From Candidatus Paenalcaligenes intestinipullorum (GTDB taxonomy: Bacteria; Pseudomonadota; Gammaproteobacteria; Burkholderiales; Burkholderiaceae_B), in the NCBI GenBank assembly GCA_019120675.1, contig DWUQ01000181.1, positions 1-9,821 of the forward strand: a stretch of 9,821 bases of DNA, given 5' to 3'. The translations under genes and the position numbers were made by a program. The notes under the pieces are model-generated. The model had not been told where the DNA came from and made no database searches. It was given only the letters and a program-made list of their open reading frames with translations. This document shows, piece by piece, positions 6,064 to 9,821 of this stretch (positions within the stretch are counted from its first letter, which is position 1; the number at the start of each line of letters is the position of its first letter).

Positions 6064-6666
6064 ATGTTAAAAATTGGGTTAACAGGGGGGATTGGTTCCG
6101 GTAAGACCCAAGTGACGAATCAGCTTCAGGCTTTAGGGGCCACCATTGTCGATACCGATGTGATTGCGCATCGTTTAACACACCCCCAAGGCGCAGCCAT
6201 TGAGGCGATTCGGACGCAATTCGGTGCAGAATTCATCCAAGCCGATGGCTCAATGAACCGCGCGCTCATGCGCAGCGTCGTGTTCAATCAACCTCAACAG
6301 CGTCAGCGCCTAGAGGCCATTTTACATCCGTTGATTCGTCAGGCTGCTCAGTCTGCGATCATCAGCGCTCAAGGTTTATATACCGTCGTAGTGGTGCCCT
6401 TGTTGGCGGAGCACCCCGAATGGGTGCGATGGGTAGACCGAGTCTGTGTGGTCGACTGTGATGCCGCGACTCAACTTAAACGCGTGCAGCAACGCACTGG
6501 CCTCAGCCTTGAGCAAGCCCAACAGATGGTGCAGGCTCAAGCCTCGCGGGCGCAGCGTTTGGCATTAGCCGATGATATTATTCTGAATGATGGGGCCACT
6601 GATGTTGCCACCTTGCAGGCACGTGTTCTGCGGCAGCATCAGCACTGGCTAACCTTGCGACCCTAA
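6064..6666 (+). CDS. coaE: Dephospho-CoA kinase
   Basis: Cytoplasmic kinase for the last step of coenzyme A synthesis, phosphorylating the ribose 3'-OH of dephospho-CoA with ATP. The 200-residue product has the usual length. The P-loop 'GLTGGIGSGKT' is at residues 5-15, followed by the substrate motif 'VDTDVIAH' (29-36, Asp30/Asp32) and 'ILHPLIR' in the CoA-binding domain. 'VVVPLLAE' and 'VVDCDAATQLKRVQQRTGLS' make up the core strand and lid. ATG 6064 is the only sensible start because the P-loop begins at residue 5. Its ribosome site (GGTGG around 6055-6059) is weak, but the gene starts only 12 bases after the preceding stop, so translational coupling is plausible. zapD follows after 45 bases. 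It acts downstream of the pantothenate made by PanC, whose gene in this window is frameshifted. Confidence 0.96.
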   Translation: MLKIGLTGGIGSGKTQVTNQLQALGATIVDTDVIAHRLTHPQGAAIEAIRTQFGAEFIQADGSMNRALMRSVVFNQPQQRQRLEAILHPLIRQAAQSAIISAQGLYTVVVVPLLAEHPEWVRWVDRVCVVDCDAATQLKRVQQRTGLSLEQAQQMVQAQASRAQRLALADDIILNDGATDVATLQARVLRQHQHWLTLRP

Positions 6667-6711
6667 TTAGTGTTTAGGTTCGGCACGGCTGACTAAAAGG
6701 TGTTTAATCCT

Positions 6712-7467
6712 GTGATAGTGTATGAGTACCCCTGCAACGAACGAGTACGGGCTTTCTTACGAGCTGAGTATCTTTTTGAACGGTTTTTTTATTTTTTAAA
6801 GGGTGAGGATGCCCACCATCATCAAATTGCGGTCACAACCTTATTTGAAATATTGGATATGTGTGAGCGCAGCGATGTGCGTGGAATGGTGCTCCAAGAC
6901 TTAGAGCGTCAACGCGTCGCGTTAATGGGCTGGCGTGAGCACCCTGGCGTCGCCAGCCAACGCTTGGATGCCATGTTGGATGCCATGCAACAAGCCAGTG
7001 AGCAGTTAAGCGCCCAAGGGAGATTGGGGGCCAACCTCAAAGAAAACGAATGGTTGTCCAGTTTGCGAGGACGCTTTGCCGTGCCGGGCGGCTGCTCTCG
7101 GGTGGATTTGCCTTCTTATTATGCGTGGCAATTGCGGCCTGCTGAGCAGCGACGCCAAGCCATCCAAAGCTGGGCGCAAAGCTTTACGCCTGTCCAAGAA
7201 GCCATCTCTTTGCTACTCAAGGTTTTGCGTAACGCAGGCGATCCGATCGATCATGTAGCGATTGAGGGCAATTATCAAGAAATGCTCGGGGGCAAGACGT
7301 TTCAACTCTTACGCGTTTGGCTGGATGAACAGGCGCACGTCTTTCCGGAAATGAGCGCCAATAAATACGTGATATGGGTGCGATTCGCACAACAGGATAA
7401 TGAAAACCGCCCACAGCCGTTAACTAAAAATATCGCTTTTAAATTAGCACGCTGTCAAATTCATTAA
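6712..7467 (+). CDS. zapD: Cell division protein ZapD (Z-ring-associated)
   Basis: Cytoplasmic FtsZ-binding protein that bundles protofilaments and stabilises the Z ring. The 251-residue product matches the E. coli ZapD length and pattern: N-terminal 'IVYEYPCNERVRAFLRAEYLFERFFYF', then 'ILDMCERSDVRGMVLQDLERQR', and the signature 'VPGGCSRVDLPSYYAW' in the middle. The C-terminal beta-domain ends 'IAFKLARC', like the E. coli ending. GTG 6712 is preferred as start because relatives begin directly with this Y/F-E-x-P segment and AAAGGTG (6696-6702) is 9 bases upstream. An in-frame GTG at 6700 overlaps that ribosome site and would add only four residues. The gene follows coaE as in many proteobacteria, but yacG, which often comes next, is absent here and an efflux operon begins instead. 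Confidence 0.93.
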   Translation: MIVYEYPCNERVRAFLRAEYLFERFFYFLKGEDAHHHQIAVTTLFEILDMCERSDVRGMVLQDLERQRVALMGWREHPGVASQRLDAMLDAMQQASEQLSAQGRLGANLKENEWLSSLRGRFAVPGGCSRVDLPSYYAWQLRPAEQRRQAIQSWAQSFTPVQEAISLLLKVLRNAGDPIDHVAIEGNYQEMLGGKTFQLLRVWLDEQAHVFPEMSANKYVIWVRFAQQDNENRPQPLTKNIAFKLARCQIH

Positions 7468-7530
7468 TTATCCCTATCCGCTGCCTTAACAATCGTACTT
7501 TTTTGTTCGTTTTTTATGCAGCCTAGTTAA

Positions 7531-7578
7531 ATGACGGAACTTTTACTCTTGCTTACCGTCTCATGGCTGGGGCATTAA
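7531..7578 (+). CDS. Possible 15-residue leucine-rich leader peptide before the mdtAB operon
   Basis: ATG ACG GAA is followed by five leucine codons in a row (CTT TTA CTC TTG CTT, 7540-7554), then ACC GTC TCA TGG CTG GGG CAT TAA, giving MTELLLLLTVSWLGH. It lies in the 162-base gap between zapD and mdtA and ends 10 bases before a terminator-like hairpin. Its last codons contain GGGGCA (7569-7574), which can pair with the left arm of that hairpin. The spacing suits ribosome-stalling attenuation: a ribosome held on the leucine codons would leave GGGGCA free. Against it, no Shine-Dalgarno is visible upstream (the ATG directly follows an in-frame TAA) and no convincing promoter is seen. Chance is possible for an ORF this short. 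Confidence 0.3.
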   Translation: MTELLLLLTVSWLGH

Positions 7579-7593
7579 ACATTCCTGTGCTCC
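7569..7593 (+). promoter_or_regulatory. Possible antiterminator hairpin in the mdtAB leader
   Basis: GGGGCA (7569-7574) can pair with TGCTCC (7588-7593): five Watson-Crick pairs and one G-U, with a 13-base loop. It competes for GCTCC with the terminator-like stem at 7589-7607, so the two folds exclude each other, the classic attenuator arrangement. It overlaps the end of the small leucine-rich ORF. This rests on pairing by eye with no energy calculation. Confidence 0.3.
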
Positions 7594-7615
7594 TTGCTTT
7601 GAGGAGCTTTTATTT
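7589..7615 (+). terminator. Terminator-like hairpin immediately upstream of mdtA
   Basis: GCTCCT (7589-7594) and AGGAGC (7602-7607) form a perfect 6-bp stem with a 7-base loop, followed by TTTTATTT (7608-7615). It has the form of a short intrinsic terminator and could end the prepilin-peptidase-like/coaE/zapD transcript. It ends only about 15 bases before the mdtA start codon, leaving no room for a promoter in between. Transcripts reaching mdtA must therefore pass through it, by read-through or regulated attenuation. The T tract is interrupted by an A, so efficiency may be partial. Confidence 0.6.
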
Positions 7616-7629
7616 CGTTGGAGAACGAC

Positions 7630-8865
7630 ATGGCTGAGCCAATCACTCAAGCCTCTAAAAAAACAAAAAATCGAGCCCTTTGGTTCGTCTTGGCTGTGTT
7701 GCTTTTGGCTTTGTTGTGGTGGTGGAGTGCTTCTTCATCAAATCCTCAAACGGCAGGTCGTAGCGTGGGTGGGCGGCCACCCCTGGCCGCTACCCCAGTT
7801 CGCGTCAAAGCGGTCGAGCAGGGCACACTTATCGAGCGGGTGACCGCCATTGGCACTGTGCAAGCATTTAATACCGTAACGGTGCGCAGCCGTGTCGAAG
7901 GGGAGTTGGTCTCAATCGAGTTTAAAGATGGACAATTGGTTGAGACCGGACAGGTGCTCGCTAAAGTGGATCCACGAGGATTCCAGTATCGCTTAGAGCA
8001 AAGTATTGGGCAGCTAAAACAAAACCAAGCCCAGCTTAAAATTGCGGAAACGGATCTAAAACGCTATCGTCGTCTTGCTCAACAAAACTCAATTTCCACC
8101 CAACAGCTCGAAACCCAAGAGGCCACCGTTCAGCAATTGCAAGGCCAAGTTCAGGCCAGTCAAGCGGCGGTGGACGATGCGCGCTTGCAGTTAGAATACA
8201 CACAGATCAAGGCCCCCATAACGGGGCGTTTGGGCTTGCGTAGCATTGATGCGGGGAATTTAATCAGTGGTAGCGCCACGGATGGTTTGGTCGTGATCAC
8301 GCAAACTCAGCCCATTGCGGTGGCTTTTTCGCTGCCCCAACAAGATCTTTCGCGTGTGTTTGAGCGTATGCAAGCCGAACAGTCCTTAGCTGTAAGCGTA
8401 ACAGATCAAGAGGGCGCAACCCTGAGCATGGGGAGCCTGCAGGCGGTTGATAATCAGATTGACGTGGATACCGGAACCGTGCGCATGAAAGCCAGTTTCC
8501 CGAACACTCACAACCGCTTGTTTCCCAATCAGTTCGTTAATGTCAGCGTACAGTTGGCTGAAAAGCAAGGCTTGCTCATTCCTACGCGTGCGTTGCAATT
8601 GGGCTCAGTCGGGGATTTTGTGTATGTGGTGGACGATCAAAAAACCGTACAAATCCGTAAGGTTGAGGTCGAGTTGAGTGATCAGTCTAAGACGTTGATT
8701 CGTAGCGGCCTTGAAGAGGGTGAGCAGGTGGTGGTGGAAGGCACGGATCGACTGCGTGCAGGTACAAAAGTGTCGATTGTGATCGAGAGCACCGATCGTA
8801 TGAAAGCCAATACAGCCTCTAAGCCAGAGTTTCCTTTAAAACCTTTAACGCCACTTACGCGCTAA
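7630..8865 (+). CDS. mdtA: RND efflux periplasmic adaptor (membrane fusion protein), MdtA-like
   Basis: Periplasmic adaptor that joins an RND inner-membrane pump to an outer-membrane channel for drug export. The 411-residue product has a cytoplasmic Lys-rich tip and a membrane anchor at about residues 16-33. The order is then that of HlyD/AcrA-type adaptors: beta-barrel start 'TPVRVKAVEQGTLIERVTAIGTV' (55-77), first lipoyl half 'VTVRSRVEGELVSIEFKDGQLV' (83-104), a Gln-rich alpha-helical hairpin (about 116-188), second lipoyl half 'IKAPITGRLGLRSIDAGNLI' (193-212), and a C-terminal barrel with 'LFPNQFVNV'. 'VVITQTQPIAVAFSLP' and 'LQAVDNQIDVDTGT' closely match E. coli MdtA. ATG 7630 is chosen because GGAG at 7620-7623 is 6 bases upstream; a TTG at 7618 would overlap that site. 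mdtB begins 9 bases after its stop. Transcription must cross the terminator-like hairpin just upstream. Confidence 0.94.
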   Translation: MAEPITQASKKTKNRALWFVLAVLLLALLWWWSASSSNPQTAGRSVGGRPPLAATPVRVKAVEQGTLIERVTAIGTVQAFNTVTVRSRVEGELVSIEFKDGQLVETGQVLAKVDPRGFQYRLEQSIGQLKQNQAQLKIAETDLKRYRRLAQQNSISTQQLETQEATVQQLQGQVQASQAAVDDARLQLEYTQIKAPITGRLGLRSIDAGNLISGSATDGLVVITQTQPIAVAFSLPQQDLSRVFERMQAEQSLAVSVTDQEGATLSMGSLQAVDNQIDVDTGTVRMKASFPNTHNRLFPNQFVNVSVQLAEKQGLLIPTRALQLGSVGDFVYVVDDQKTVQIRKVEVELSDQSKTLIRSGLEEGEQVVVEGTDRLRAGTKVSIVIESTDRMKANTASKPEFPLKPLTPLTR

Positions 8866-8874
8866 GAGGTTATC

Positions 8875-9821
8875 GTGAGCCTGTCTCGGCCTTTTATTCT
8901 GCGGCCCGTTGCCACGACCTTAACGATGGTGGCGTTGCTCATTGCGGGCATGTTGGGTTACCGCTGGCTGCCTGTGGCGGCCTTGCCTCAAGTCGACTAT
9001 CCAACCATGCAGGTGGTCACGCTCTACCCAGGGGCAAGCCCTGACGTGATGGCTGCTTTGGTGACCTCGCCTTTAGAGCGGCAATTTGGGCAAATTGCTG
9101 GGCTCAAGCAAATGAGCTCCTCCAGCTCGGGTGGCGCATCGCGGATTACGCTGCAGTTCGATTTGGATTTGTCCATGGCCGTTGCTGAGCAGGATGTGCA
9201 GGCCGCCATTACCGCCGCATCCAATTTATTGCCCAATGATTTACCTGCACCACCTTTGTATAACAAGGTCAACCCTGCGGACACACCAGTGGTGACCTTA
9301 GCGGTTACCTCGCCCACGTTGCCCTTAACGGAAGTCCGTGATTTATTAAACTTGCGGGTGGTGCAAAAGCTCGCTCAAATTAATGGTGTGGGCTTAGTGA
9401 GCCTTGCCGGCGGGCAGCGGCCAGCGGTACGTGTACAAGTGGATCCGCAAGCTTTAGCCGCACACGGGCTCAGCTTGCGAGATGTGCGCCAAGTCATTAG
9501 CACCGCCAATGTGAATCAACCGGTGGGGACTTTGGATGGGGATGCACGTTCCATTACCATACGTGCCAATGAACAATTACGCTCGGTGGCAGAGTATGAG
9601 CGTTTAATTTTGCATTACAACGATGAGGCGGGCTCCGCTCTACGATTGGGTGACGTGGCCACGATTCGGGAAGCAGCGGAGGATGAGCGCCAAGCGGCGT
9701 GGTTTGGCGACCAGCCCGCTATTCTGATCAACATTCAACGTCAGCCGGGTGCCAATGTGATCGAGGTGGCCGACAAGGTCATAGCGCAGCTGCCCGAGCT
9801 GACGACTACGTTACCGACGGG
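8875..9821 (+). CDS. mdtB: RND efflux inner-membrane transporter, MdtB-like, N-terminal part cut by the right edge
   Basis: Proton-driven RND pump subunit. The first 315 codons are present and the frame runs off the window; full proteins are about 1040 residues. 'SRPFILRPVATTLTMVALLIAG' is the start and first membrane helix, followed by the porter-domain signatures 'LPQVDYPTMQVVTLYPGASPDVM', 'SPLERQFGQIAGLKQMSS', 'NLLPNDLPAPPLYNKVNPAD', 'INGVGLVSLAGGQRPAVRV' and 'LRLGDVAT'. These match E. coli MdtB more closely than AcrB, which places the pump in the heteromultimeric MdtBC group, so an mdtC and an outer-membrane channel gene are expected downstream. GTG 8875 has AGAGG (8865-8869) 5 bases upstream, and the family sequence begins within a few residues of it. 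It follows mdtA by 9 bases and is surely co-transcribed. Confidence 0.95.
   Translation, partial: MSLSRPFILRPVATTLTMVALLIAGMLGYRWLPVAALPQVDYPTMQVVTLYPGASPDVMAALVTSPLERQFGQIAGLKQMSSSSSGGASRITLQFDLDLSMAVAEQDVQAAITAASNLLPNDLPAPPLYNKVNPADTPVVTLAVTSPTLPLTEVRDLLNLRVVQKLAQINGVGLVSLAGGQRPAVRVQVDPQALAAHGLSLRDVRQVISTANVNQPVGTLDGDARSITIRANEQLRSVAEYERLILHYNDEAGSALRLGDVATIREAAEDERQAAWFGDQPAILINIQRQPGANVIEVADKVIAQLPELTTTLPT

Noticed and set aside
7488..7514. AACAA/TTGTT stem followed by a T run as a zapD terminator
   Set aside because: Only five A/T-rich pairs with a 10-base loop, unlikely to stop polymerase. The GC-richer hairpin at 7589 is a better candidate.
9024..9317. 97-codon antisense ORF within mdtB
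   Set aside because: It is the mirror of strongly conserved RND sequence and shows no domain or translation signal.
1..9821. CRISPR arrays, insertion sequences, prophage genes, tRNA or rRNA genes
   Set aside because: No regularly spaced repeats, transposase or integrase motifs, terminal inverted repeats or tRNA-like cloverleafs were seen on reading the sequence by eye.

Overview
The window looks like a stretch of chromosome from a betaproteobacterium of the Alcaligenaceae (Bordetella/Alcaligenes relatives). The reasons are the gene order DUF3460 - scpA - panC, the close match of PanC and ScpA to what I remember of Bordetella-type proteins, and a coaE - zapD pair preceded by a prepilin-peptidase-like gene. 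I cannot name a genus. I see no rRNA, tRNA, insertion sequence, phage gene or CRISPR array. Coding density is high and no gene-free stretch exceeds about 185 bases.

Layout. (1) 1-792, minus: N-terminal 264 residues of a DHA2-type (EmrB/QacA-like) drug:H+ antiporter that runs off the left edge. (2) 870-2812, plus: a compact run of a DUF3460 small protein, scpA (condensin kleisin) and panC (pantothenate synthetase). panC is broken by what looks like one missing T in a T run at 2333-2338. (3) 2852-4135, minus: an O-acetylhomoserine sulfhydrylase (metY-like). A divergent intergenic region rich in inverted repeats separates it from (4) an 85-residue protein made of little more than a LuxR/FixJ-type helix-turn-helix (4312-4569, plus). 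(5) 4582-5220, minus: a lipoprotein resembling the NlpE N-terminal domain. (6) 5302-7467, plus: prepilin-peptidase-like gene without the usual N-terminal cysteine motifs, coaE and zapD. (7) 7630 to the right edge, plus: mdtA and the start of mdtB, a tripartite RND efflux system. Its leader (7531-7615) holds a 15-codon ORF with five consecutive leucine codons, a terminator-like hairpin and a competing hairpin.

How the genes relate. panC makes pantothenate and coaE catalyses the last step of coenzyme A synthesis, so a truly inactive panC would make the cell depend on external pantothenate while keeping the lower pathway. scpA and zapD both serve the cell cycle (chromosome condensation, Z-ring bundling). 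The MFS antiporter and MdtAB are two independent export systems at opposite ends of the window.

The items most worth checking are the panC frameshift with its slippery heptamer and the attenuator-like leader of the efflux operon. Next come the stand-alone HTH regulator with its inverted repeats and the shortened prepilin peptidase. All are inferences from sequence alone.
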